49,039 nucleotides of DNA from Bacillota bacterium. GTDB taxonomy: Bacteria; Bacillota; UBA994; UBA5500. The position numbers and the translations under genes are program-made. The stretch is taken from positions 72,084 through 121,122 of the forward strand of contig JAKOXL010000001.1 of NCBI GenBank assembly GCA_029781045.1, given 5' to 3'. Positions 41,288 to 49,039 of the stretch are shown here, in pieces (the first letter of the stretch is position 1; each line of letters begins with the position of its first letter). The notes under the pieces were generated by a model. It had not been told where the DNA came from and ran no database searches. It saw only the letters and a program-made list of their open reading frames with translations.

Positions 41288-41576
41288 GGTAACCCTAGTC
41301 CCCATCATCAAAGCCAATTTTGGTTTCGGCATGGGGAGCGGGAATGCTGATGGCATCAAGAAAGGCGGGGCTTCCGGTGGTGGCGGTGGTGCGGTGATCT
41401 CGCCAGTCGCCATCGTAGTCGTGAAGGGACAAGAAGTTGACATGTTGGTTATCGACAAGCATGAGAGCAGAGGACTAGTTCCTTTGCTGGAGAAGCTGCC
41501 CCTGTTCTTAGAAAAAGTACCTTTCCTAAAGAAGAAGAGCGACGAAAGCACCGAAGAGGAAGAAGAGACGGAATAA
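41202..41576 (+). CDS. ytfJ: GerW/YtfJ family spore protein
   Basis: Protein of 124 residues: SDPNQFFDQLENLISSKTVIGDPITVGEVTLVPIIKANFGFGMGSG, then a Gly-rich loop (GGASGGGGGAVISPVAIVVV) and a C-terminal Glu tail. The pattern TVxGxPITxGExTLxPxxKxxFGFG is typical of the YtfJ/GerW family, made in the forespore. GTG 41202 has AAAGGAGAG upstream and gives the family N-terminus; upstream codons lie inside the DUF2953 gene. The long acidic tail is unusual only in composition. Confidence 0.92.
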   Translation: MSDPNQFFDQLENLISSKTVIGDPITVGEVTLVPIIKANFGFGMGSGNADGIKKGGASGGGGGAVISPVAIVVVKGQEVDMLVIDKHESRGLVPLLEKLPLFLEKVPFLKKKSDESTEEEEETE

Positions 41577-41593
41577 TAGCAAGCCTACATATC

Positions 41594-41631
41594 AGGTCGT
41601 TTCAGCCAGCCGCTGGGCGACCTAGTTTTTT
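41594..41631 (+). terminator. Intrinsic terminator after ytfJ
   Basis: AGGTCG (41594-41599) pairs with CGACCT (41618-41623); inside, CAGC and GCTG can pair. TTTTTT follows at 41626-41631. Confidence 0.75.
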
Positions 41632-41703
41632 CGAGCTCTTCGCTTGTCGGTACCCAGCTGTGTTATACTAGGAAAAAGTTTGCTTTACAAGGAGTGACCT
41701 TAA

Positions 41704-42954
41704 GTGTTGACCACCGCACCTCGGGGAACTATGGATATTCTGCCAGCGCAAGCGGCCAAGTTTCAACACGTGGAAAATGTTTTCCGGACCCTTTGTCGCC
41801 AGGCCAATTTCCAGGAAATTCGTACCCCCATGTTTGAACACAGCGAGCTGTTTAATCGTGCCGTGGGCGAACAGACCGATATAGTACAGAAGGAAATGTA
41901 CACCTTCCTTGATCGCAGTGAACGCAGTCTAACCCTGCGTGCCGAGGGGACAGCCCCGGTGGCGCGGGCCTTTATTGAACACGGAATCTATGCTCAGGCC
42001 CAACCCACGAAGTACTACTATATAGCCCAGATCTTCCGCTACGAGAAACCGCAGCAAGGCCGGCTGCGTCAACATCAGCAATGTGGTGTGGAGTTTTTCG
42101 GTACCCGCCATCCCTATGCCGACGTGGAAGTGATCAGCTTGGCCTACCGCTTCTACCGGCAGTTGGGTTTGCGCCAGTTTGACCTGTTGCTCAATACCAT
42201 CGGCTGCCCCGAATGTCGACCAGCCTATCGGCAGGCTTTAACCGAGTTTTTGGGTAGCCGTTTGCAGCACCTTTGCCCCGATTGTCAAAGCCGTTTTGAG
42301 CGCAACCCCATGCGTGTTCTCGACTGCAAACAAGAGGCCTGCCAGGCCTTCCTGCAAGATGCGCCTACTCCTGTTGATTATGTCTGCCCCAGCTGTGCCG
42401 AGCATTACCAGCAGGTAAAAGAGGGGCTAACTGCCTTGGGCATAGAGTTTAAAGAGAACCCCCGTCTGGTGCGCGGGCTCGATTATTACACCAATACGGC
42501 CTTTGAGTTCTATAGCTATCACATAGGCGCCCAAGGTGCCATTGGTGGTGGCGGCCGCTACGATGGTCTGGTAGAAAGCTGCGGCGGCCCCGCAACCCCT
42601 GGGGTAGGGTTTGGCATCGGCACCGAGCGCCTCATTATGGCACTGGAAGCGGAAGGTGTGACCTTCCCGGCCCCGCCGGCTGTAGATGTGTTTATCGCTG
42701 CCCTCGGCAGCCAGGCGGAAGCACGAGCCTTAACCCTATTGGGCGAGTTACGGAAAGCCGACCTGATAGCCGAGTTTGACCTTATGGGCCGTGGCCTTAA
42801 GGCTCAAATGAAACAGGCCTCCCGCCTAGGAGCTAAGCGCGTCGTCGTGCTAGGCGACAACGAACTGGAGCGGGGAGTGGCTATAGTGCGCAACATGAGC
42901 AGCGGGGAACAGACCGAGGTATCCTTGGGCGAGCTGGCCAACTACCTGCGCTAG
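41704..42954 (+). CDS. hisS: Histidyl-tRNA synthetase
   Basis: Protein of 416 residues. Class II motifs are seen: APRGTMDILP and RTPMFEHSELFNRAVGEQTDIVQKEMY, motif 2 region LRAEGTAPVARAFIEH and FRYEKPQQGRLRQHQQCGVE, the HisA signatures GLDYYTNTAFEFY and GGGRYDGLVE, and motif 3 GFGIGTERLIMAL. An anticodon-binding domain follows. Cys residues in IGCPECRPAY and LCPDCQSRF form a possible zinc site, common in this family. GTG start with AAGGAGTGA upstream. Confidence 0.97.
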   Translation: MLTTAPRGTMDILPAQAAKFQHVENVFRTLCRQANFQEIRTPMFEHSELFNRAVGEQTDIVQKEMYTFLDRSERSLTLRAEGTAPVARAFIEHGIYAQAQPTKYYYIAQIFRYEKPQQGRLRQHQQCGVEFFGTRHPYADVEVISLAYRFYRQLGLRQFDLLLNTIGCPECRPAYRQALTEFLGSRLQHLCPDCQSRFERNPMRVLDCKQEACQAFLQDAPTPVDYVCPSCAEHYQQVKEGLTALGIEFKENPRLVRGLDYYTNTAFEFYSYHIGAQGAIGGGGRYDGLVESCGGPATPGVGFGIGTERLIMALEAEGVTFPAPPAVDVFIAALGSQAEARALTLLGELRKADLIAEFDLMGRGLKAQMKQASRLGAKRVVVLGDNELERGVAIVRNMSSGEQTEVSLGELANYLR

Positions 42955-43009
42955 TCAAGAGCTAATGGAGGGACTGAGGCAAGAAAGCCCCTTCTTTTGT
43001 AGTACCTGA

Positions 43010-43246
43010 GGGCCGTGGTCATGCTAGAGCGCTAGTGCCCAGCCCACTGTCGGAATGAGCTCAGTTCGCCAAGGGCAGCGACGGCACTCGCACCGAATCG
43101 CCTAGTTGAAACTGTCGTAGGGTCAAAAGTCAGGCTTTTGTCATGGTGCAGCGAAAGACTGCTCGGCCTGTTGTCGCTGCTATTCCTTGGCTCCCTCGCT
43201 CCTTTGATTGTTGGGCCCAATGCGCTGTGCGCATGACCAACGGCCC
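43010..43246 (+). repeat. Dispersed intergenic element, copy D (237 bp, both ends present)
   Basis: The most complete copy. Left end GGGCCGTGGTCATGC, core GTGCCCAGCCC, GGAATGAGCTC and TTCGCCAAGGGCA, middle block shared with copy C (ATGGTGCAGCGAAAGACTGC), then GGCCTGTTGTCGCTGCT and the right end GCATGACCAACGGCCC, which is the inverted left end with one extra base. Just before it, GGGACT...AGCCCC (42970-42992) is a decayed form of the hairpin found by the other copies. The remaining gene-free bases to 43339 show nothing I can name. Confidence 0.78.
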
Positions 43247-43339
43247 CATGGGAAACCTGAGTGCCGCCTTCGTGTAGCGTTTGAATAGGAAAAGACCTCC
43301 ACTGTACGATGAACTTGAGAGATGCTGGCTATTGATGTG

Positions 43340-43365
43340 AAAAAGCCGCCCAGTGGGCGGCCTTT
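43340..43365 (-). terminator. Intrinsic terminator of the minus-strand carbonic-anhydrase-like gene
   Basis: GCCGCCC, loop of three, GGGCGGC; on the minus strand five T follow. It is about 25 bases beyond the stop codon of the minus-strand gene. Confidence 0.85.
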
Positions 43366-43388
43366 ATAGTTTGTAGCCAAGGCAATGG

Positions 43389-43865
43389 TTAAGCCTGCTT
43401 GCGCCACAACTCCTCGTAATCCTTGGCGTGAGCAATCAAGTGCGCTGCTTTGGCCTCGTCCAACTGACGGACTACCTTGCCTGGTACTCCTACCACCAGC
43501 GAGCGAGGAGGAATGACCTTGCCCTCGGTGACCAGTGCTCCCGCTCCGATAATGCTGCCCTCGCCTATTACTGCGCCATCCAATACGATGGCTCCCATGC
43601 CTATTAATACGCCATCTTCTACCGTACAGCCGTGCAGAATGGCTCCATGCCCAACGGTCACATAGTTGCCAACTTTAAGTGGGAAGCCGGTGGCTACATG
43701 CAGTAGACACCCATCTTGAACATTGCTATGTTCACCTATGGTTATAGGGGCCATATCACCCCGCAGAACCGCCTGGTACCAGATGCTGCTGCCTGCCCCA
43801 ACGGTTACGTCGCCCACCACATCGGCGGAAGGGGCTACAAAAGTATCCTTGTGAATGTTTGGCAT
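43389..43865 (-). CDS. Gamma-carbonic-anhydrase family (left-handed beta-helix) protein
   Basis: Protein of 158 residues made of hexapeptide repeats ([68 protein letters not shown]). Three His that could hold zinc are in CLLHV (H56), VGHGA (H73) and ILHGC (H78), matching the gamma class (B. subtilis YtoA, E. coli YrdA). Actual carbonic anhydrase activity is not certain for these short members. The C-terminal helix is [23 protein letters not shown]. Start ATG with AAGGAGTTG upstream. Confidence 0.92.
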   Translation of the reverse strand: MPNIHKDTFVAPSADVVGDVTVGAGSSIWYQAVLRGDMAPITIGEHSNVQDGCLLHVATGFPLKVGNYVTVGHGAILHGCTVEDGVLIGMGAIVLDGAVIGEGSIIGAGALVTEGKVIPPRSLVVGVPGKVVRQLDEAKAAHLIAHAKDYEELWRKQA

Positions 43866-43930
43866 TAGTCCAACTCCTTTCAGCCTTTTGAGTACAATTC
43901 TACACTGTAGGTTACCTTGTCCTGTAGTGT

Positions 43931-43959
43931 TTGCCAGTTGCCAATGAGAATGCTAAAAT
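43931..43959 (+). promoter_or_regulatory. Promoter of speE-speB
   Basis: TTGCCA (43931-43936), 17 bases, TAAAAT (43954-43959), 32 bases before the speE start. Confidence 0.75.
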
Positions 43960-43990
43960 ATAGCCGATTACTATTAGAGGGGGATGAAAA

Positions 43991-44821
43991 TTGGAACTAT
44001 GGGCTCGAGAATACCAAGGAAAGAATCTGGTACTTAGCTATCGTATCAAGCAAACTCTACATACGGAACGGTCTAAGTATCAGGATATCGCTATCGTTGA
44101 CTCCTATCAATATGGTCGCATGCTGATGTTGGACAGCGTGGTGCAAACCACGGAACAAGACGAGTTTGTCTACCATGAGATGATCACCCATGTGGCCTTA
44201 AGCTCACACCCGAATCCAAAAAAGGTGTTAGTTGTCGGTGGTGGCGATGGCGGAACCATCCGCGAGATTTTGAAGCACGAGAGCGTGGAGCAGGCTATTT
44301 TAGTAGAAATAGACGAACGAGTTATTGAATTGTCTAAGCAATACCTGCCGACTATTTCTTGTGCCCTAGACGATCCGCGTGTGACAGTAACCATTGAAGA
44401 TGGTATTGCCTACGTGAAGAGGTTCAAGAACGAGTTTGATCTCATCATCGTAGACTCAACCGACCCCATTGGTCCGGCTGTCGGTCTTTTCGCCCAAGAG
44501 TTCTATCGCGATCTCTATGCTGCCCTCAAGGAAGATGGCATGTTTGTAGCGCAGACCGAGCCACCGTGGGCCAGCAAAACTTTCTTGCCCGAGTTACATG
44601 GGGTTCTGCGCCAGATCTTCCCCATTGTTAAGTTGTTCTTAGCATCTATCCCGACGTATCAGAGCGGTTTGTATAGCTTTACCGTCTGCTCCAAGAAATA
44701 CGATCCGACGGTAATTCAACCTGGAAAGCATGTGCCGAACACCAAATACTATACTCCTGAAATCCACAAAGCGGCCTTCACCTTGCCGCCCTTTGTCGCT
44801 GAGCTGGTTACGCCTAGATGA
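43991..44821 (+). CDS. speE: Spermidine synthase (polyamine aminopropyltransferase)
   Basis: Protein of 276 residues, TTG start with AGAGGGGGATG upstream. The SAM-type binding motif VLVVGGGDGGTIREILKH, then VEIDERVIELSKQYLP, IEDGIAYVKR and the catalytic DSTDPIGPA are all present, and the N-terminus has DSVVQTTEQDEFVYHEMITH. It adds an aminopropyl group from decarboxylated SAM to putrescine. The stop overlaps the speB start (ATGA). Confidence 0.95.
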   Translation: MELWAREYQGKNLVLSYRIKQTLHTERSKYQDIAIVDSYQYGRMLMLDSVVQTTEQDEFVYHEMITHVALSSHPNPKKVLVVGGGDGGTIREILKHESVEQAILVEIDERVIELSKQYLPTISCALDDPRVTVTIEDGIAYVKRFKNEFDLIIVDSTDPIGPAVGLFAQEFYRDLYAALKEDGMFVAQTEPPWASKTFLPELHGVLRQIFPIVKLFLASIPTYQSGLYSFTVCSKKYDPTVIQPGKHVPNTKYYTPEIHKAAFTLPPFVAELVTPR

Positions 44822-45708
44822 GCCACCTAATTACTGCACACCCCGAACTAAAGCCTCATCTATTAGGCAATAACGGCTTTAACGGCTCTTGCAGCGACTA
44901 CAATTCGGCACAGGCAGCTATCCTCGGCCTACCTATGGACTATACCGTCAGCTTCCGGCCCGGCGCTCGGCTGGGCCCGGAGCGCATTCGGGAAGTGTCC
45001 TACGGGTTGGAGCTCTATAGCTGGCATCTGGATCGCACCTTGGCGGACCTCAGATATTACGATGCCGGCGATCTGAACTTGCCCTTTGGCAATGTGCGGG
45101 CCAGTTTAGAAGCCATTCGCAAAGTGGTGGCCGCTGTCATGCAAGACGGCAAGCTTCCCATTTGCCTCGGTGGCGAGCATCTGGTGAGCTGGGGCGTATT
45201 TCAGGCCGTCTATGCCCACCATCCCGACCTGGTGGTGGTGCACTTTGATGCCCATGCCGATTTGCGCAGCGAGTTCTTCGGCGAAGCCGACTCCCATGCT
45301 ACCGTAATAGGCAACATAGCCCGCACCTTGGGGCCTAAGCGGGTCTATCAGCTGGGAATTCGCTCTGGCGAAAGGGAAGAGCTGCTTTTCGCTCAGGAGT
45401 ACACCCATCTCTATTCCGAGCGCATCTTCCCCGGCCTAGAGGAAGTGATTCCGCAGCTGGCAGGCAAACCCGTCTATGTGACCCTCGATATCGACGTGGT
45501 GGACCCGGCCTTTGCACCCGGCACCGGTACCCCCGAGCCCGGAGGCTGTACCAGCGCTGATATCCTGCGTGCAATACATATGCTGGGCGAAGCCAACGTG
45601 GTGGCCTTCGATTTGGTGGAAGTGGCACCCCAACTAGATAGTTCCGATATCACGCCGCTTTTGGGTGCCAAAATTGTACGCGAGGCCATGCTCTCTTTCA
45701 TTAAATAG
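44818..45708 (+). CDS. speB: Agmatinase
   Basis: Protein of 296 residues. Manganese ligands are visible: GGEH (H121), DAHAD (D144, H146, D148) and later DIDVVDP (two Asp); SEADSHA region FGEADSHATV lines the active site. It converts agmatine to putrescine and urea. Coupled to speE by a four-base overlap, the pair makes putrescine and then spermidine from agmatine; the arginine decarboxylase is not in this window. Confidence 0.95.
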   Translation: MSHLITAHPELKPHLLGNNGFNGSCSDYNSAQAAILGLPMDYTVSFRPGARLGPERIREVSYGLELYSWHLDRTLADLRYYDAGDLNLPFGNVRASLEAIRKVVAAVMQDGKLPICLGGEHLVSWGVFQAVYAHHPDLVVVHFDAHADLRSEFFGEADSHATVIGNIARTLGPKRVYQLGIRSGEREELLFAQEYTHLYSERIFPGLEEVIPQLAGKPVYVTLDIDVVDPAFAPGTGTPEPGGCTSADILRAIHMLGEANVVAFDLVEVAPQLDSSDITPLLGAKIVREAMLSFIK

Positions 45709-45759
45709 GACAGCGGGAAGGTACGCATTGAGAGGGTCAGATACCTTGAGATATCTAAC

Positions 45760-45788
45760 AAAACCGCACGATTACCGTGCGGTTTTTT
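45760..45788 (+). terminator. Intrinsic terminator after speB
   Basis: AAAACCGCACG, loop ATTAC, CGTGCGGTTTT, then TT. Perfect 11-bp stem. Confidence 0.88.
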
Positions 45789-45814
45789 GCTTCCCTTTTG
45801 ACCCAGCATATGAT
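45787..45814 (+). promoter_or_regulatory. Candidate promoter of the hyd maturation operon
   Basis: TTGCTT (45787-45792), 16 bases, TATGAT (45809-45814). It overlaps the end of the speB terminator and would place the start of the leader at about 45821. Confidence 0.5.
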
Positions 45815-45820
45815 ACGATT

Positions 45821-46006
45821 TTCACAAACATAATCTGACTCAGTGGGGTGGCTAGCCCGGCTGAAGAGGGGAGTAAAACCGGAGTTCTACCTAAGCACAA
45901 GGGGTTTTGCCTGAGGGCGAGGGGAAGGAGATGTGGGTAGGGCCTTAGGCCTTGCCTGTTTTCACATCGCTGCACCTTAAACCCACCCAACTTAGGGTGG
46001 GTTGAT
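45821..46006 (+). promoter_or_regulatory. Structured leader RNA with terminator, candidate riboswitch or attenuator
   Basis: About 190 bases before the first hyd operon gene. CCTAAG (45881-45886) can pair with CTTAGG (45944-45949), enclosing a small hairpin TTGCC/GGCGA with loop TGAG. An intrinsic terminator follows: AACCCACCC (45980-45988), loop AACTTA, GGGTGGGTT (45995-46003), then GATTTATTT. GTGGGT (45933-45938) is complementary to the left arm and could act as antiterminator. I could not match it to the TPP, SAM, FMN, cobalamin, THF or fluoride riboswitch patterns. Confidence 0.55.
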
Positions 46007-46030
46007 TTATTTGGATGGGAGGTGGGCACG

Positions 46031-46276
46031 ATGCAAAACCGCATAGCAGTTATTGGCATTATCGTGGGTCAGCGCGAGAACGCCGCCAAACATGTCAATG
46101 CGGTCCTTTCCGAACACGCCAACATTATTGTCGGCCGCATGGGGATCCCCTACCATGAACGGGGTCTTTCCGTCATTTCCCTCATCGTTGACGGCACCAC
46201 CGACGAAATCGGTGCCCTCACCGGTAAGTTGGGCAACATCCCCAGTGTTAAGGTAAAATCGGCCATTACTCTCTAG
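46031..46276 (+). CDS. TM1266-family iron-only hydrogenase system regulator
   Basis: Protein of 81 residues with an ACT/ferredoxin-like pattern: IAVIGIIVGQRENAAKHVNAVLSEHANIIVGRMGIPYHERGLSVISLIVDGTTDEIGALTGKLGNIPSVKVKSAI. It matches the TM1266 family, related to NikR C-terminal domains, usually beside [FeFe]-hydrogenase maturation genes. It may sense a metal or small ligand. ATG with GGGAGGTGGG upstream; a GTG at 46022 lies inside that site. Confidence 0.87.
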   Translation: MQNRIAVIGIIVGQRENAAKHVNAVLSEHANIIVGRMGIPYHERGLSVISLIVDGTTDEIGALTGKLGNIPSVKVKSAITL

Positions 46277-46319
46277 ACTTAAGTCAGCTGGTCTTCCCCC
46301 CAATAAGGGAGGATGCCCA

Positions 46320-47696
46320 ATGATTATCAATGAAAAAGAGATTTACGAGTGTCTAGCGGCGGCCAAAGAGGCCACACCTGAGCAAGTGCTCACTATTTTG
46401 ACTAGAGCTCGAGCAGCCAAAGGCTTGTCCCTATCTGAGGCCGCCGTCCTGCTACACGTGGACGATCCGGTTCTGCTTGCTACCCTTTACACCACCGCCC
46501 AAGAAGTTAAGGAACGTATCTATGGAAAGCGGGTGGTGCTATTTGCCCCCCTATATCTCTCCAACGAATGCACCAACAACTGCCTTTACTGTGCCTTTCG
46601 TCACTCCAACAGCGACCTGAAGCGCCGCACCCTAACTCTGGATGAGCTACGGGAGGAGGTCCTAATCCTAGAGAGTATGGGCCATAAACGCCTGCTGTTG
46701 GAGAGCGGCGAAGACCTGTCCAGGGTGCCCATCGACTACGTGATCAAGGCCATCGAAACTATTTATGCCACCAAGAGCAACCGTGATGCCATCCGTCGCG
46801 TTAACGTCAATGTGGCTGCTACCACTGTGGAGAACTACCGGGCCCTGCACGCCGCCGGCATTGGCACCTATCAGCTCTTCCAAGAAACCTATCATCGCCC
46901 GACCTATGAAACCATGCATCCCAGTGGCCCCAAGGCCAGCTATGAGTATCATCTGACCGCCATGGACCGTGCCATGCAAGCCGGCATTGACGATGTGGGG
47001 CTGGGTGTGCTCTTTGGTCTTTACGACCATCGTTTCGAGGCACTTGCCCTCCTGCAGCATGCCGCCTACCTAGAAGAAACCTATGGAGTCGGCCCCCACA
47101 CTATTTCCGTTCCGCGTCTGCGCCTGAGCGGTAATGAGCCTATGCCCGCCGTACCTCTCTTAAGTGACGAAGAGTTTACCCGTTTGGTGGCCGTTTTGCG
47201 TCTGGCCGTGCCCTATACCGGCATTATTATGTCAACCCGCGAGAATGCCCAGCTGCGCGACCTCCTGCTGGATCTGGGTGTTTCTCAAATGAGTGCCGCT
47301 TCCGTCACCAGCCCGGGGGGCTATAGAGCAGACGAGAACAAGACTACTAGCCAGCAGTTCGCCACCTACGACCACCGCAGTTTGCTGGAAATAGTACGAG
47401 CCATTGGCAAAAAGGGCTATTTGCCCAGTTTCTGTACCGCCTGTTACCGGGTAGGGCGCACTGGCGAACACTTTATGGAGTTCGCCAAAGACGGTGAGAT
47501 TCAGAGCTTTTGCCAGCCCAATGCCATCCTTACGGTGGCCGAATATCTGGCCGACCACGGCGATGAGGCAACCCAAAGGGAGTTCGCCCCCCTTATTGAT
47601 AAGTGGGTGGCCGAAATCAGTGACCCAGCGGTCCGCAGCCTGACCAGACTGCATCTGCAGGAGCTGTCTGAGGGCAGGCGTGATCTATATCTTTAG
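46320..47696 (+). CDS. hydG: [FeFe]-hydrogenase H-cluster radical SAM maturase HydG
   Basis: Protein of 458 residues. The radical SAM CX3CX2C is C84, C88, C91 (CTNNCLYC). The C-terminal auxiliary cluster motif CX2CX22C is seen as FCTACYR with the third Cys in SFCQPN, exactly as in HydG. HydG splits tyrosine to give the CO and cyanide ligands of the H-cluster. Overlaps nothing upstream, and hydE begins 16 bases after its stop, so translation is likely coupled. Confidence 0.96.
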   Translation: MIINEKEIYECLAAAKEATPEQVLTILTRARAAKGLSLSEAAVLLHVDDPVLLATLYTTAQEVKERIYGKRVVLFAPLYLSNECTNNCLYCAFRHSNSDLKRRTLTLDELREEVLILESMGHKRLLLESGEDLSRVPIDYVIKAIETIYATKSNRDAIRRVNVNVAATTVENYRALHAAGIGTYQLFQETYHRPTYETMHPSGPKASYEYHLTAMDRAMQAGIDDVGLGVLFGLYDHRFEALALLQHAAYLEETYGVGPHTISVPRLRLSGNEPMPAVPLLSDEEFTRLVAVLRLAVPYTGIIMSTRENAQLRDLLLDLGVSQMSAASVTSPGGYRADENKTTSQQFATYDHRSLLEIVRAIGKKGYLPSFCTACYRVGRTGEHFMEFAKDGEIQSFCQPNAILTVAEYLADHGDEATQREFAPLIDKWVAEISDPAVRSLTRLHLQELSEGRRDLYL

Positions 47697-47712
47697 GGGG
47701 GAGGAGAGTTCT

Positions 47713-48795
47713 TTGTCGCAGACCGATAGCTTTCAGCAGGCCCTATCAGCTCTACTAGAGGGGCAGCTACCCAGCCAGGAACAGCTGGTTTGCCTACTGA
47801 GCGCCAGTGGAGATGATTTTGCCGCCCTTCTGGCTGCCGCCGACCGAGTACGAAGAGAGCAGGTGGGTGACGCCATCTGGTTGCGTGGCCTCATCGAGTT
47901 CTCCAGCCACTGCCGCTGTAACTGCCATTATTGCGGCCTGCGCCGCGACAATCAGAAGGCCAGCCGTTATCGTTTGAGCGAAGAGCAGATCTTAGCCGCC
48001 ACGGGACAGGTGGCAGCCGCTGGTCTGGGCACGGTGGTACTACAGTCGGGCGAGGATACTTGGTGGACCGTCGAGCGTTTGCAGCGTGTAATTAGGGCCA
48101 TTAAGGAGCAGCACCCCCATTTAGCCATCACCCTCAGTATAGGCGAGCGCACCTATGACGAATATGTGGCTCTGCGCCAAGCGGGGGCTGATCGCTTCTT
48201 GCTGCGCTTTGAAACCTCCAACCAAGAACTCTATGCTCAGCTGCACCCCGGCACCAGTCTAGCTCAGCGTCTGGAGTGCCTGCACGACTTACAGCAGTTG
48301 GGTTATGAAGTGGGTAGCGGCTGCCTGGTGGGTCTTCCCGGCCAAACCCTAGCTGATCTGGCCAATGACCTGCTGCTCATCAAAAAGCTAGACTTGCCCA
48401 TGGTGGGTATCGGTCCCTTTATTCCTCATCCCGATACTCCCCTAGCGTCGGCGCCAGCCGGCAGTGTCGACCTCACCTTAAAGATGTTGGCCCTCACCCG
48501 GCTCTTATTGCCCACCAGCAATATACCCGTTACCACCGCACTGGCTACCCTGGACGGCGGCCGACGGCAGCGGGGCTGGCAAGCCGGTGCCAATGTGGTT
48601 ATGCCCAATGCCACACCCAACGTCTACTGGCAACAATACCAACTCTACCCCGGTAAGGCCCAGTTAGGCGATTCCCTATGCCATAGCTTAGCTAACCTGA
48701 AGCAGCAGATAGAGGCCGCTGGGCGTTACGTAGGACAGGGGCCCGGCTCGGCCCTGGGGCGAAAGGAGAATGCCCATGCAGAACACACCGCGTAG
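47713..48795 (+). CDS. hydE: [FeFe]-hydrogenase H-cluster radical SAM maturase HydE
   Basis: Protein of 360 residues from TTG 47713, which has GGGGGGAGGAG about 7 bases upstream. The radical SAM motif is C67-x3-C71-x2-C74 within CRCNCHYC (an extra Cys at 69). [46 protein letters not shown] and [12 protein letters not shown] are typical HydE. HydE works with HydG and HydF to assemble the diiron site. The last 20 bases overlap the hydF start. Confidence 0.95.
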   Translation: MSQTDSFQQALSALLEGQLPSQEQLVCLLSASGDDFAALLAAADRVRREQVGDAIWLRGLIEFSSHCRCNCHYCGLRRDNQKASRYRLSEEQILAATGQVAAAGLGTVVLQSGEDTWWTVERLQRVIRAIKEQHPHLAITLSIGERTYDEYVALRQAGADRFLLRFETSNQELYAQLHPGTSLAQRLECLHDLQQLGYEVGSGCLVGLPGQTLADLANDLLLIKKLDLPMVGIGPFIPHPDTPLASAPAGSVDLTLKMLALTRLLLPTSNIPVTTALATLDGGRRQRGWQAGANVVMPNATPNVYWQQYQLYPGKAQLGDSLCHSLANLKQQIEAAGRYVGQGPGSALGRKENAHAEHTA

Positions 48796-49039
48796 TAACC
48801 GTTGGCAGATCGCCCTCTTAGGGCGACAGAATGCTGGCAAGTCCAGCCTCTTAAATGCTATTACCGGGCAAGAGGTGGCCCTAGTTTCGTCTATCGCTGG
48901 CACCACCACCGACCCGGTGAGTAAAGCCATGGAGTTGGCCCCCTTCGGCCCTGTGCTGTTTATTGATACGCCCGGTATTGACGACACCACCGATCTGGGC
49001 CAGCAACGCATCCAGCGTACCCGAAAGGCTCTGCGCCAG
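48776..49039 (+). CDS. hydF: [FeFe]-hydrogenase maturation GTPase HydF, 3'-truncated
   Basis: First 88 codons of HydF, cut by the window end. The GTPase P-loop is GRQNAGKS (residues 16-23), switch I AGTTTDPV (41-48) and DTPG (64-67). The start [23 protein letters not shown] and [27 protein letters not shown] match HydF. It overlaps the end of hydE by 20 bases and has AAAGGAG (48762-48768) 7 bases before the ATG; an in-frame ATG at 48770 lies too close to it. HydF is the scaffold that hands the 2Fe subcluster to the hydrogenase. Confidence 0.94.
   Translation, partial: MQNTPRSNRWQIALLGRQNAGKSSLLNAITGQEVALVSSIAGTTTDPVSKAMELAPFGPVLFIDTPGIDDTTDLGQQRIQRTRKALRQ

Noticed and set aside
41644-41669. 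TTGTCG and TATACT before hisS as a promoter
   Set aside because: Spacing is 14 bases, too short for a normal vegetative promoter.

Overview
This window looks like the replication-origin-proximal region of an anaerobic, endospore-forming Bacillota (Firmicutes), most likely a clostridial lineage. The evidence is the order dnaN - yaaA - recF - remB - gyrB - gyrA, the walRK-yycHI block, Firmicutes-only families (YkuS, YyaC, YybS, DUF951, DUF4446, YtfJ), the spore-linked proteins YyaC and YtfJ, and an [FeFe]-hydrogenase maturation operon at the right end. Base composition is moderate. TTG and GTG starts are very common. Almost all genes lie on the + strand, as expected for a leading strand leaving oriC; dnaA would lie just left of the window.

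Layout. 1-6.8 kb: replication and gyrase genes. 7.1-9.1 kb: two CheW-like proteins and a Rae1/YacP nuclease. 9.3-11.3 kb: a minus-strand processive-type glycosyltransferase with a large insertion. 11.4-14.6 kb: DUF4446, an M23 peptidase paired with a bactofilin, a lipid kinase and YkuS. 14.7-19.7 kb: YyaC (minus strand), YkvI, a beta-propeller membrane protein, CvpA, DUF3343, MscS and DUF951. 19.7-24.0 kb: rpsF-ssb-rpsR with its own promoter and terminator, then a MazG-like protein, YybS, rplI and dnaB. 24-26 kb: a flavoprotein and four tRNAs (Glu, Asp, Thr, Gly). 26-32.4 kb: a Na/Pi-type transporter, a G5-M23 peptidase, DUF1576 and a U32 peptidase. 32.7-40.1 kb: walR-walK-yycH-yycI, a small-ORF leader with a CD3324-type DNA-binding-like protein, tRNA-Gln and tRNA-Glu, htrA and rlmH. 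40-43 kb: small membrane proteins, ytfJ and hisS. 43.4-45.7 kb: a gamma-carbonic-anhydrase-like protein (minus strand) and speE-speB. 46-49 kb: a TM1266-type regulator, then hydG, hydE and the start of hydF.

The most unusual signals are non-coding. (1) Four copies of a dispersed intergenic element lie after gyrA, after the glycosyltransferase, before walR and after hisS. They share a conserved core next to a GC-rich hairpin. The two copies with both ends have imperfect terminal inverted repeats that show a compensatory change, so this is a candidate MITE-like or structured-RNA family. (2) The hydrogenase-maturation operon has a leader of about 190 nt with a promoter, an intrinsic terminator and a possible antiterminator, which looks like an attenuator or riboswitch I cannot assign. 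(3) A 29-codon ORF with a near-perfect Shine-Dalgarno sequence is interlocked with an 11-bp inverted repeat upstream of the CD3324 gene. (4) Three 11-bp tandem direct repeats lie just upstream of the htrA -10 box.

No insertion sequence, prophage, CRISPR array or defence island was seen. No search or folding was run: family names rest on recognised motifs, gene order and length, and the structures were paired by eye.
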